Source: CAZWLY01 sp964634465 (lineage in GTDB: Bacteria > Desulfobacterota > Desulfarculia > G963662305). Taken from it: a DNA stretch of 64,000 nucleotides. Under the pieces are notes generated by a model that ran no database searches, had not been told where the DNA came from, and was given only the letters and a program-made list of their open reading frames with translations. The position numbers and the translations under genes were made by a program. Location: positions 186,001 to 250,000 of the forward strand of contig CAZWLY010000005.1 in assembly GCA_964634465.1 (NCBI GenBank). Direction: 5' to 3'. Shown here piece after piece: positions 8,111 to 16,133 of this stretch (position 1 is its first letter; every line of letters starts with the position of its first letter).

Positions 8111-9106
8111 CTATCCTTTTCCCGAGCCGAAGCCGGCCCAGCGCTCTCTTATCGAACCGAACACGCCCTGGGGCATGTACAGCAACACGGCGATCAGGAT
8201 CACTCCGTAGACGATCATGTACAGGCCCGGCACCGACGTGCCCAACCAGGCCCGCAGGACGATGGTGATCGGCACGAAGATCAAAGCGCCGATGAGCGGC
8301 CCGAACACCGTCCCCACCCCGCCGACGATGGCGAACAGGGCCACCTGGACCGAGAGTTGGATTCTGATGACGCTGGAGGGGTCGATATAGACCACATACT
8401 GAGCGTAGAAGGTGCCCACTATGGCCGACAGAAACGAACTCAACCCCATGGCGATCAGGCGGACCCGACCGGTCCTGACACCCAAGGCCCTGGCGGCGTC
8501 CTCGTTCTCCTTGAAGGCGGTCAGGTAGTAGCCCAACTTGGAGTTCTCGATGGCGTAGCTGACGGCCATGACCACGAGCAGGAGGGCGAAGCCGATGTAG
8601 ACGTAGGGCAATTTGGAGGCGAAGGAATAATTGTACAGGCTGGGCTCGATGGGCAGCGCCAACCCTTCCGACCCGCCGGTCAGCGAGCGCCAGTTCATGG
8701 CCAGGATGGAGCAGACCTCGCCGAAGGCCAGGGTGGCCAGGGCGAAGTAGTGAGACCTGAACCTGAAGCAGATCACTCCCACGGCCAACCCCACAGCCAG
8801 GGAAAGCAATCCGCCGGCCAGCATGCCCAACCACGGCGTCACCCCGTAATGCAACAATAGCAGGGTGGAGGTGTGGGCTCCGATGCCGAAGAAGGCGTTG
8901 TGCCCCAGCGAGACCATCCCGGCGTACCTGGAGACGATGTTCCAGGCTCCGGCAAAAGCGGCCCACATGAAGATGAGGATGAAGCCGTCCAGGTAGAAGT
9001 CGTTGCTGACGAACAACGGTCCGAGGCCCAGAACGGCCAGGCCGAGCAGGGTCCAACTCCACTGCCGGCGGGCGCTACGGTCAGTCGATTGCTTCGATGC
9101 GTTCAA
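8111..9106 (-). CDS. livM: Branched-chain-type amino acid ABC transporter permease
   Basis: A 331-aa polytopic inner-membrane protein with repeated hydrophobic segments from about residue 15 onward. The LivM motif region GMVSLGHNAFFGIGAHTS is present, as is a cytoplasmic coupling segment GRVRLIAMGLSSFLSAIVG. It overlaps the end of livH by 26 bases, the usual coupled arrangement. It forms the heterodimeric channel with LivH. The charged N-terminus (MNASKQSTDRSARRQ) is cytoplasmic by the positive-inside rule. Confidence 0.93.
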   Translation of the reverse strand: MNASKQSTDRSARRQWSWTLLGLAVLGLGPLFVSNDFYLDGFILIFMWAAFAGAWNIVSRYAGMVSLGHNAFFGIGAHTSTLLLLHYGVTPWLGMLAGGLLSLAVGLAVGVICFRFRSHYFALATLAFGEVCSILAMNWRSLTGGSEGLALPIEPSLYNYSFASKLPYVYIGFALLLVVMAVSYAIENSKLGYYLTAFKENEDAARALGVRTGRVRLIAMGLSSFLSAIVGTFYAQYVVYIDPSSVIRIQLSVQVALFAIVGGVGTVFGPLIGALIFVPITIVLRAWLGTSVPGLYMIVYGVILIAVLLYMPQGVFGSIRERWAGFGSGKG

Positions 9107-10007
9107 GTTCCTCTTCTCCCTTCAACCCGAACAGACCTGAAGGCTTGACGACCAGCACCGCGATAAAAACCAGGAAGTAGACGGCCTGTTTGGAATCGGG
9201 GCCGATCAGGAAACTGGAAAAGACTTCGACCACCCCGATGAACAACCCGGCGATGACCGCCCCGACTATGCTTCCCAGCCCGCCCAGGACGACCACGACG
9301 AACATGATCAACACGAACTCGAAGCCGACGAATGGATGGGCGGTGTAAATGGGCATCATCAACGCCCCGGCCACCCCGACCAGCAGGATGCCGATGGCGA
9401 AGGTCATCATGAAGACCCGATCGATGTTGATCCCCATCAGCAGAGCCGTGGATCGGTCCTGGGAGGTGGCCCGGATGACCTTGCCCGTGTAGCTGTTTTT
9501 CAGGAAAAGATAAAAAGCCAGCGACAGGCCCATGCCCAGCAGAAAAGCGATCAGCCGGGCCGGGTTGATGATCAGTTCCTCGATGCCCAGCGCGGGGAAA
9601 GGGCCGACTATTATCGGCGACTTGGCGTAGTCCAGCGAGATCGTTCTGAAATCGGCCGACCACAGCAACAGAGCCAGGTTCTGGAGAACCGTGGCCAGCC
9701 CGACGGTGACGAAAATCTGGGTCAGAATCGGCTTGCCGATCGTCGGCTTGATGAAAAACCGGTAGGTCAGCCAGCCCAGGGAAAAAAGTATCGGCCCCAC
9801 GGCCAGGGCGGCCAGGTAGGGATCGATCCCGGCCAGGTTGAACAGCCAGAAGGTGACATACATGGCGATCATCAAGTACTCGCCGTGGGCGAAATTGACG
9901 ATCTTCATCACCCCGAAGATCAAGGTCAACCCAATCGAGGCCAGGGCGTATATTCCTCCCAGCAAAACTCCGGAGATCATCAACTGAATAAAAATTGTCA
10001 GGTCCAT
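9081..10007 (-). CDS. livH: Branched-chain-type amino acid ABC transporter permease
   Basis: A 308-aa LivH-type permease. The opening LMISGVLLGGIYALASIGLTLIFGVMKIVNFAHGEYLM is the family hallmark (split here into overlapping membrane segments), and the C-terminal ATPase-contact loop is followed by GGLGSIVGAVIAGLFIG. It precedes livM in the same unit. It is separated from the broken livK by 178 bases holding three hairpins, a common arrangement when the periplasmic binding protein is made in excess. Confidence 0.92.
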   Translation of the reverse strand: MDLTIFIQLMISGVLLGGIYALASIGLTLIFGVMKIVNFAHGEYLMIAMYVTFWLFNLAGIDPYLAALAVGPILFSLGWLTYRFFIKPTIGKPILTQIFVTVGLATVLQNLALLLWSADFRTISLDYAKSPIIVGPFPALGIEELIINPARLIAFLLGMGLSLAFYLFLKNSYTGKVIRATSQDRSTALLMGINIDRVFMMTFAIGILLVGVAGALMMPIYTAHPFVGFEFVLIMFVVVVLGGLGSIVGAVIAGLFIGVVEVFSSFLIGPDSKQAVYFLVFIAVLVVKPSGLFGLKGEEELERIEAID

Positions 10008-10185
10008 TTTCCCCTTCCAGGACGCCCTTCAGGACGAAGGGGCGTCCGATCCTTCCAGCTCAAGGCCGACCTCCCCGAGGTTGGGGTTGGGTCCTGAACT
10101 TGGACCCGATCCCGCTCGGGCGCGCGTTGCGGCGTTCCCGCGGGCCGCGGGCCGGACCTCCCCGGGGAAGTCCAGCCCCACGGCC
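10008..10185 (-). other. livK-livH spacer with three hairpins
   Basis: There is no gene here. Three inverted repeats stand in tandem: 10020-10027 with 10040-10047 (8 bp), 10089-10094 with 10102-10107 (6 bp, 7-base loop), and 10154-10163 with 10164-10173 (one mismatch pair). None has a T tract on the minus strand. They could protect the upstream livK message from 3' decay or attenuate transcription into livH. Confidence 0.5.
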
Positions 10186-11416
10186 TCACTTCAACTCGGA
10201 GGTAGCGATCTCATACGGGTAGATGAGCTTCAGTTCGCCGTTCTGCCACTGGTTGACGCCGGCCGAGGAGTAGATGTTCTGCCCCATGATCTTGCCCTTG
10301 GAGGCGAACTTGATGCCCCAATTGAGCACGCCATGGCCGGGCTGGACGTCCAGTTCGGCCGCCGCCTGACGCAGCTTGTCCGGGTTCAGGCTGCCGGCCC
10401 TGGGCAGGATGTACTTGTACAGTATCCAGGCCCCGGCGAACCCGACGAACGAAGTCGGATTGGGATACTCTCCGTTGTGGCTGGCCTTGTATCGCTTGAT
10501 GAACTCCGCCGCCACCCTCTTCTGCTCGGCGCCAAGGCCCTTGATGGAAATCTCCGAGGGAATGCCGCCGGCCAACACGCCGTTGGCGTCCTCGCCCAAG
10601 GCCTTGTAGAAGTCGGGGTTGCCCTGACCGGCGGTGGTTCCGAAGACCAGCGGCTTGAACCGGTACTCCTTGGCTTGACGGTGGAACAGAATGGCGTCGT
10701 TGATGTACTGGGCGGCCAGAACCACGTCGGGCTTGGCCCGTTTGAGTTTGAGGATCAAGCCGGAGAGGTCGGCCGTCTTGGCCGAATAAGATTCGGTGAT
10801 CACGACGTTGAGACCGAGCTGCTTGGCCCGGGCGGCCAAGCCCTTGGACGAAGAGGTGCCGAACCCGCCGTCCTCGTGGATGATGGCCAGGCGGAGTTCC
10901 TCGGCCTTCTTGCCGAATTTCTTGGGGGCCAACACTTGGGCGGTGAAGTCCACCATCTGGGGGGAGGCCATCATCGACCCGGAGAAGGTGGTCCGGACCA
11001 GATACTTGAAGCCCCGGGCGGTGATCAACCCGGAGACGCCCTCGTTTTCCAGGTAGAAGACCTTGTTCTTCTCGGCGGCCACGGTGGCGGCCATGGACAG
11101 AGACGAGGCCTGGGTGCCGATGATGCAGGTGACTTTTTCGTTGGTGATCAGACGGTTGGCTTCACTGGCCGTAGCTTGGGGGGTCCGGCGCGTCGGCGCT
11201 GACCAACTCGATCTTCTTGCCCAGTACGCCGCCCTCGTCGTTGACCATCTCGGTGGCGACCTTCACTCCGTCGAAGTTCTTGATGCCGTTTTTGGAAAGC
11301 GGTCCGGTGGTCGGGAAGATGGTCCCGATCCGCCATGTCTCCGCGGCCATCGCTCCGGTTGCCATGATGAGGACCAAAGCCAGGACAACGATCTATACCC
11401 TAAAGAATCTTCTCAT
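10186..11416 (-). pseudogene. livK: livK-type amino acid binding protein, nonsense codon plus frameshift
   Basis: This is a periplasmic substrate-binding protein gene with two lesions. It starts at ATG 11416 behind AGGGGGAG and reads MRRFFRV, then TAG at 11395-11393, then IVVLALVLIMATGAMAAE. Changing TAG to TGG would restore a textbook signal peptide. The mature part (TWRIGTIFPTTGPLSKNG) runs to a run of six C on the minus strand (plus-strand G at 11178-11183), where the frame meets TGA at Q. Removing one C restores DPQATASEANRLITNEK and joins to MAATVAAEKNKVFYLENEG, after which the C-terminal part is intact to 10186. Neighbouring permease and ATPase genes are intact. It is either a real decaying gene or assembly/read error. 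Confidence 0.85.
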
Positions 11417-11480
11417 CACTCACTCTCCCCCTTTTCGGTGACGCTTACGCGCCGAGTAAATTAGGACCTCAAACCTTCGG

Positions 11481-13010
11481 TCATTTCAAAAGACCGACGA
11501 CCTTCTCCACTCTTTCGACCAGCTCGCCGCCTTTGACCAGCTCGATCACCGCCTCGATGTCGCGGTAGAGAACCCGGTCCTCTTTCATGACCGGCACTAT
11601 TTCCCGAACGGCCCGGTAGGCCTCTTCGGTCCCCGCCCCCGGCCGGCCCTGGGTCAAGAGGTCCATCGCTTGGGCGGCGCACAGAAGCTCGATGGCGATG
11701 ACCCGCTCGGTGTTTTCAAGAATCGCCCGGCACTTGCGGGCCGCAATGGTCCCCATGGAGACGTGGTCTTCTTTGTTGGCCGAGGTGGGGATGGAATCGA
11801 CCGAGGCCGGGTGGGCCAGGCTCTTGTTCTCCGAGACCAAAGCGGCGGCGGTGTACTGGGCGATCATGAACCCGGAATTGAGCCCGCTTTCCGCGATCAA
11901 AAAGGCGGGCAGGCCGGAAAGTTGGGGGTTGACCAGCCGCTCGATGCGCCGCTCGGAGATGTTGGCCAACTCGGCCAGGGCCAGGGCCAGGTAGTCGGCG
12001 GCCAAGGCGATGGGTTGGCCGTGGAAGTTGCCGCCCAGCAGAAAGTCGTCCTCCTCAGGGAAGATCAGCGGGTTGGTCGTGGAGGAGTTGATCTCGGTCA
12101 GGGTCACCGTCTTGACGTGATCGAGGGCGTCCTTGCTCGCCCCGTGGACCTGAGGTGAGCAGCGCAGGGTGTAGGCGTCCTGGATGCGGGAGCAATCCCG
12201 GTGGGAGGAGATGATCTCGCTGCCTTCGGTGATCCTGAACATGTTGTCCGCCGCCGCCGCCTGGCCGGGATGGGGCCTTAAGCGGTGAATGCGCGGATCG
12301 AACTCGGTGTTGGTGCCCATCAAGACTTCGAGGCTCATGGCGCAGGCGATGTCGGCCGTCTTGGAGAGGTTGAGGGCGTCATGGACGGCCAGGGCCATGA
12401 TGGCGGTCATGGCCTGGGTGCCGTTGGTCAGGGCGATGCCCTCACCCGCTTCGAGGCGGATCGGTTTGAGCCCGGCCGCGGCCAGGGCCTCACCGCCGGG
12501 CAGCCGTCGGCCGTCCAAAAAGGCCTCGCCCTCGCCGATGAGAACCAGGGCCAGATGGGCCATCGGGGCCAGGTCGCCGCTGGCGCCGACCGAACCCTGC
12601 TCCGGCACCACCGGAACCAAGCCGCTGTTCAAAAGATCGACCAGGGCGTCGAGCGTCTCGAAGCGCACCCCGGAGTGGCCCAGGGCCAGGTCCTGGATCC
12701 TAACGGCCATCATCGCCCGGACAATCTCCCCGGCCAGGGGCTTTCCGACGCCGGCGGCGTGACTCATCAGGAGATTCGTCTGGAGCCGGCGGGCGTTCTC
12801 GGCCGAGATGGTCTGGTTGCACAGGGAACCAAACCCGGTCGTGACGCCGTATATGACCTTGCCCTCGGCGATCCAGACATCGATCAGCTCGCGGGCCTTG
12901 GCCACCCGGACCCGGGCGGCGTCGTTGAGCCGAACCGGGGCGCCGTGTCTGGCCGCGGCCACGACCGACTCGATGCTCAACTCGTCTTTACCGAGCACTA
13001 CCTCTTCCAT
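11481..13010 (-). CDS. hutH: Histidine ammonia-lyase
   Basis: A 509-aa enzyme that deaminates L-histidine to trans-urocanate. GSVGASGDLAPM contains the Ala143-Ser144-Gly145 triad that cyclises to the MIO electrophile, and the catalytic Tyr lies in IYGVTTGFGS near residue 54. The selectivity segment reads LLMSHAAGVG; a Ser-His pair here is typical of histidine lyases rather than tyrosine or phenylalanine lyases. Length matches the bacterial family. ATG 13010 follows GGGGAG. Cytoplasmic tetramer by family knowledge; first step of the hut pathway though encoded after hutU, ftcD, hutI and fchA. Confidence 0.97.
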   Translation of the reverse strand: MEEVVLGKDELSIESVVAAARHGAPVRLNDAARVRVAKARELIDVWIAEGKVIYGVTTGFGSLCNQTISAENARRLQTNLLMSHAAGVGKPLAGEIVRAMMAVRIQDLALGHSGVRFETLDALVDLLNSGLVPVVPEQGSVGASGDLAPMAHLALVLIGEGEAFLDGRRLPGGEALAAAGLKPIRLEAGEGIALTNGTQAMTAIMALAVHDALNLSKTADIACAMSLEVLMGTNTEFDPRIHRLRPHPGQAAAADNMFRITEGSEIISSHRDCSRIQDAYTLRCSPQVHGASKDALDHVKTVTLTEINSSTTNPLIFPEEDDFLLGGNFHGQPIALAADYLALALAELANISERRIERLVNPQLSGLPAFLIAESGLNSGFMIAQYTAAALVSENKSLAHPASVDSIPTSANKEDHVSMGTIAARKCRAILENTERVIAIELLCAAQAMDLLTQGRPGAGTEEAYRAVREIVPVMKEDRVLYRDIEAVIELVKGGELVERVEKVVGLLK

Positions 13011-13088
13011 CTCCCCGCCTCCACCTGATGTCGTAGCTAACCTGGTCCGTAAGGGCGCCGTCTCCGAACTCGCCGATCTGGTCCGCGA

Positions 13089-13718
13089 TCAACCCAACCG
13101 GGCTTCGACCGCCTCGGCCAGATCGCCGAGCGCGGCGAGGGCGCCTTCGAGCAATCGGTCGGTCTCTTCGGCCAGGCGTTTCTTGACCGACTCGTCGCCG
13201 AGGCCGGGCAGGTTGACGCGCACGTTGTAGGCCGCGCCCAGGACGGCCGTTCGGGCCATTTGGACGGCCGTACCGGCGTCGGTCAGGCAGTTGGGGTTGC
13301 CCTTGTCAACGGCCTCCTCGACGAGCTCGATCGTTTCGGCCACGCACTTGAGCGTCTCCAGCGGAACTCGGGCCGCCTCCTCGGCGGCTGCTTCGAGCGC
13401 CTCCTTCCGGGCGGTCTGTTGGGCCTCGGTCTGCCGGGGCAGCTTGAGGGCGGCCGCGAACTTGTTGTAGGCGGCGGCGTCCTCATCGACCAGCTTCAGC
13501 AACCGTTGGCTCAGCTCGTCGGCCCGGTCCCGAACCCGGTCCATGACCGGCCAGGCGTCACGATATTTGACCCGGCCGATGGTCAGCCGGGCGACCATGG
13601 CCGTCAGGCCGGCCGCCGTCGCGCCGGCCAGGGCGGCCGCGCTGCCGCCGCCCGGCGCGGCCGAATCCCCGGCCAACTCACCCACGAAATCGGCAACCGT
13701 CATCTCGACCAGTTTCAT
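13089..13718 (-). CDS. fchA: Formimidoyltetrahydrofolate cyclodeaminase
   Basis: A 209-aa all-helical cyclodeaminase that converts 5-formimino-THF to 5,10-methenyl-THF and ammonia. The N-terminus DFVGELAGDSAAPGGGSAAA is the glycine-rich folate-binding signature, and PNCLTDAGTAVQMA is the second conserved block. In animals it is fused to the formiminotransferase; here the two activities are separate genes (ftcD at 15211) as in many anaerobes. This gives the operon an exit for the histidine C2 carbon into the THF/C1 pool. ATG 13718. Confidence 0.95.
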   Translation of the reverse strand: MKLVEMTVADFVGELAGDSAAPGGGSAAALAGATAAGLTAMVARLTIGRVKYRDAWPVMDRVRDRADELSQRLLKLVDEDAAAYNKFAAALKLPRQTEAQQTARKEALEAAAEEAARVPLETLKCVAETIELVEEAVDKGNPNCLTDAGTAVQMARTAVLGAAYNVRVNLPGLGDESVKKRLAEETDRLLEGALAALGDLAEAVEARLG

Positions 13719-13760
13719 CTTCCACTCCTCGAGGCCTTCACCGCGGCCAAACCATGATGG

Positions 13761-15035
13761 TCAGTCCCACGCCTCGGCCGCGGCCGGGTCACGGGTCATG
13801 ACCACCGCCCCGCCCCGAACGACCTGGCGACAGGGGTTGAAACCAAAATGGTAGGCCAGCTCGGCCGGCTCTGATATATCCCAGATAACGAAATCGGCGT
13901 CCTTGCCCGGCTCCAGGGTCCCCTTGGAATCCTGGAGGCCCAAGGCCGCGGCCCCGTTTCGGGTCGTCCCGGCCAGAGCCTCCTCCGGCGTCAGCCCAAA
14001 CAGCGTACAGGCCATGTTGAGCATCAGCAGCGGCGAGGTGGTCGGGCTGGAACCGGGGTTGCAGTCGGTGGCCAGGGCGATGGGGACGCCGAAACGGCGC
14101 AGCGACTCGATCGGCGGTCGCCTCGTCTCGCCCAAAAAGTAGAAGGCCCCCGGCAACAAGACAGCCGTGACGCCGCTTTCGGCCAAGGCCCGAACGCCGT
14201 TCTCGGACAGGTACTCCAGGTGATCGGCCGACAGGGCCCGGTATCGGGCGGCCAGGGCTGCCCCGCCCATGTCGGAGAGCTGTTCGGCGTGGAGCTTGAC
14301 CGGGAGGCCGTGGCGCTCGGCCGCCCTGAAGACGCGCTCGGTCTGCTCCAGGGTGAAGCCGATGGTCTCGCAAAACGCGTCCACGGCCACGGCCAGGCCC
14401 TGGGAGGCCACCTCGGGCAGCACCTCGTCGCAGACGTAATCGATGTATGCGTCGCCCCGTCCCTCAAATTCGGGCGGCAGGGCGTGCGCCCCGAGAAAGG
14501 TGGGGCGGACGGTGACCGGGAGCCTTTCGTCCAGCAGGCGGGCCACGCGCAACATACGCAATTCGGTTTCGAGGTCCAGGCCGTAGCCGGACTTGATCTC
14601 GACCGTGGTCGCGCCCTCGGATATCATGGCCCGGAGCCGGCGAGCGCTCTGGCGGAACAGTTCGGCTTCGTCCGCCGCTCGAGTGGCAGCGACCGTGGAG
14701 ACGATCCCGCCGCCCTGGCGGGCTATCTCTTCATAGGTCGCGCCCTGAAGCCTCAGTTCAAACTCGCGGGCCCGGCCGCCGCCGTAGACGAGGTGGGTGT
14801 GGCAGTCCACCAACCCCGGCGTGATCCAGCCCCCGGCCGCATCGTGCACCTCGGCGGCTCCGGTTTCGAGCCCCGCAGGCATGGCCTTCATCTCCCCGAC
14901 CCAGACTATTTTGCCCCTGGAGACGGCCAAGGCGCCGTCGATCACGGCTCCGTAGGGCCGGCCGGGCTTCATCGTGGCCAGGTGGGCGTTGACCCACAGG
15001 GCGTCGATGGCGTCGGAGACTGGCTCTTGGGGCAT
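13761..15035 (-). CDS. hutI: Imidazolonepropionase
   Basis: An amidohydrolase of about 424 aa that opens 4-imidazolone-5-propionate to N-formimino-L-glutamate. DCHTHLVYGG near residue 80 gives the first metal histidines. KLHAEQ and ATDCNPGS supply the later metal and catalytic residues. TTVEIKSGYGLD is a conserved HutI block. A TTG two codons upstream is in frame, but ATG 15035 sits 2 bases after the stop of the 57-codon ORF and is preferred. Length agrees with the family (about 400-420 aa). Confidence 0.96.
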   Translation of the reverse strand: MPQEPVSDAIDALWVNAHLATMKPGRPYGAVIDGALAVSRGKIVWVGEMKAMPAGLETGAAEVHDAAGGWITPGLVDCHTHLVYGGGRAREFELRLQGATYEEIARQGGGIVSTVAATRAADEAELFRQSARRLRAMISEGATTVEIKSGYGLDLETELRMLRVARLLDERLPVTVRPTFLGAHALPPEFEGRGDAYIDYVCDEVLPEVASQGLAVAVDAFCETIGFTLEQTERVFRAAERHGLPVKLHAEQLSDMGGAALAARYRALSADHLEYLSENGVRALAESGVTAVLLPGAFYFLGETRRPPIESLRRFGVPIALATDCNPGSSPTTSPLLMLNMACTLFGLTPEEALAGTTRNGAAALGLQDSKGTLEPGKDADFVIWDISEPAELAYHFGFNPCRQVVRGGAVVMTRDPAAAEAWD

Positions 15036-15037
15036 GG

Positions 15038-15211
15038 TCAACCTGCTTCGTCTTTCTCCCCGGCAAAGAACGGAACGCCCGCCCTCACCGGTATAGCCTT
15101 TGCGGAGTAGCAGCCCTTGCCTGCGTCACCCGTTCCGCTCCGCCCCGACCACAAGGCGACGGACTCGGCCGGGATGAAGACCTCGGCCCGAAGAAAGAGC
15201 CTGGCGTCCAT
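15038..15211 (-). CDS. 57-aa ORF coupled between ftcD and hutI
   Basis: This short ORF exactly fills the ftcD-hutI gap. Its ATG (15211) overlaps the ftcD stop in TGATG, and its TGA ends 2 bases before the ATG of hutI. It begins MDARLFLRAEVFIPAESVAL and ends VRAGVPFFAGEKDEAG, with one Cys in GKGCYSAKAIPV. Perfect fit and coupling on both sides argue that it is translated. I do not recognise a family. It could be a small regulatory or chaperone-like subunit of the pathway, or merely a translational bridge. Confidence 0.55.
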   Translation of the reverse strand: MDARLFLRAEVFIPAESVALWSGRSGTGDAGKGCYSAKAIPVRAGVPFFAGEKDEAG

Positions 15212-16131
15212 CAGGCCTCATCCCCCATCAGCTCCAGCAGGCGAAGCTCGATGACCTGGTTCGGGTCGAAATCGTTGAGTTGCAGGTAGTAGGCGGCGCT
15301 GTCGAGCAAGGCCTCGGCCGGGAGCATGCCGTAAACCTCGGTTTCGACGATGTTCACTCCCCACCGCTTGGCCTCCAGGCGGATAAGTTCCACCACCCGG
15401 TAAAGAGAGTTCTTCTGGTAATCGACCAGGTTCATCGACACCTGGGTCATGCCCCGCTCCTTCAAGGCCAGGCCGATGCCCTTGACGTGGCACAGGCCGC
15501 CCGAGGACGAGCGGACGAACTTGGCGATCTGCTGGGCGATCTTCAGGTCGGCGGTGTCCAGGTTGACGTTGAAGGCGACCAGAAACTTTCGAGCCCCGAT
15601 GACCGTCGCCCCAGCCGTGGGATGGAGGCCCGGTCCGCCCACGTCCGGATAGCGCTCCGGCTTTTCGGCCGCCTCGATCTTGAGGGCTTCGAACTGGCCC
15701 TTGCGGACGACCTCCAACCGCCGGCGCTCGGGCCTCAAGGCCGCTTCCTCATAAAAATAGACCGGCACGCCCACCTCGGCGTGGTAGCGCTCGCCGAAGT
15801 CATGGGCCAGCTCGATGCACTCGGCCATGTCGATGTTCCTGAGCGGAACGAAGGGGACGACGTCCACCGCGCCCACTCTGGGATGGCCGCCTTGGTGGGT
15901 GTTGAGGTCGATGGATTCCACCGCCGTCTTCGCCGCTTCGATCAGGGCGTCCTGGATCGGCTCCGGCCGACCGACCAGGGTGACCACCAGGCGGTTGTGG
16001 TCTTCGTCGGCCCGGAAATCCAAGAGGTGGCAGTCTTTCGTTTCCTTGAACGGCCCGACGATGGCCTCGATGACCTCGGGCCGGCGGCCCTCGCTGAAGT
16101 TGGGCACGCACTGGATCAATCGGCCGGCCAC
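15211..16131 (-). CDS. ftcD: Glutamate formimidoyltransferase
   Basis: A 306-aa enzyme that transfers the formimino group from N-formimino-L-glutamate to tetrahydrofolate, releasing glutamate. The N-terminus IQCVPNFSEGRRPEVIEAI is the family signature; DHNRLVVTLVG and HPRVGAVDVVPF form the folate and catalytic site. It is the single-domain form (about 300 aa), without the cyclodeaminase domain, which is encoded separately as fchA. GTG 16131 lies just after the hutU stop and behind AAGGAGA, so it is coupled to hutU. Confidence 0.96.
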   Translation of the reverse strand: MAGRLIQCVPNFSEGRRPEVIEAIVGPFKETKDCHLLDFRADEDHNRLVVTLVGRPEPIQDALIEAAKTAVESIDLNTHQGGHPRVGAVDVVPFVPLRNIDMAECIELAHDFGERYHAEVGVPVYFYEEAALRPERRRLEVVRKGQFEALKIEAAEKPERYPDVGGPGLHPTAGATVIGARKFLVAFNVNLDTADLKIAQQIAKFVRSSSGGLCHVKGIGLALKERGMTQVSMNLVDYQKNSLYRVVELIRLEAKRWGVNIVETEVYGMLPAEALLDSAAYYLQLNDFDPNQVIELRLLELMGDEA

Positions 16132-16133
16132 GG

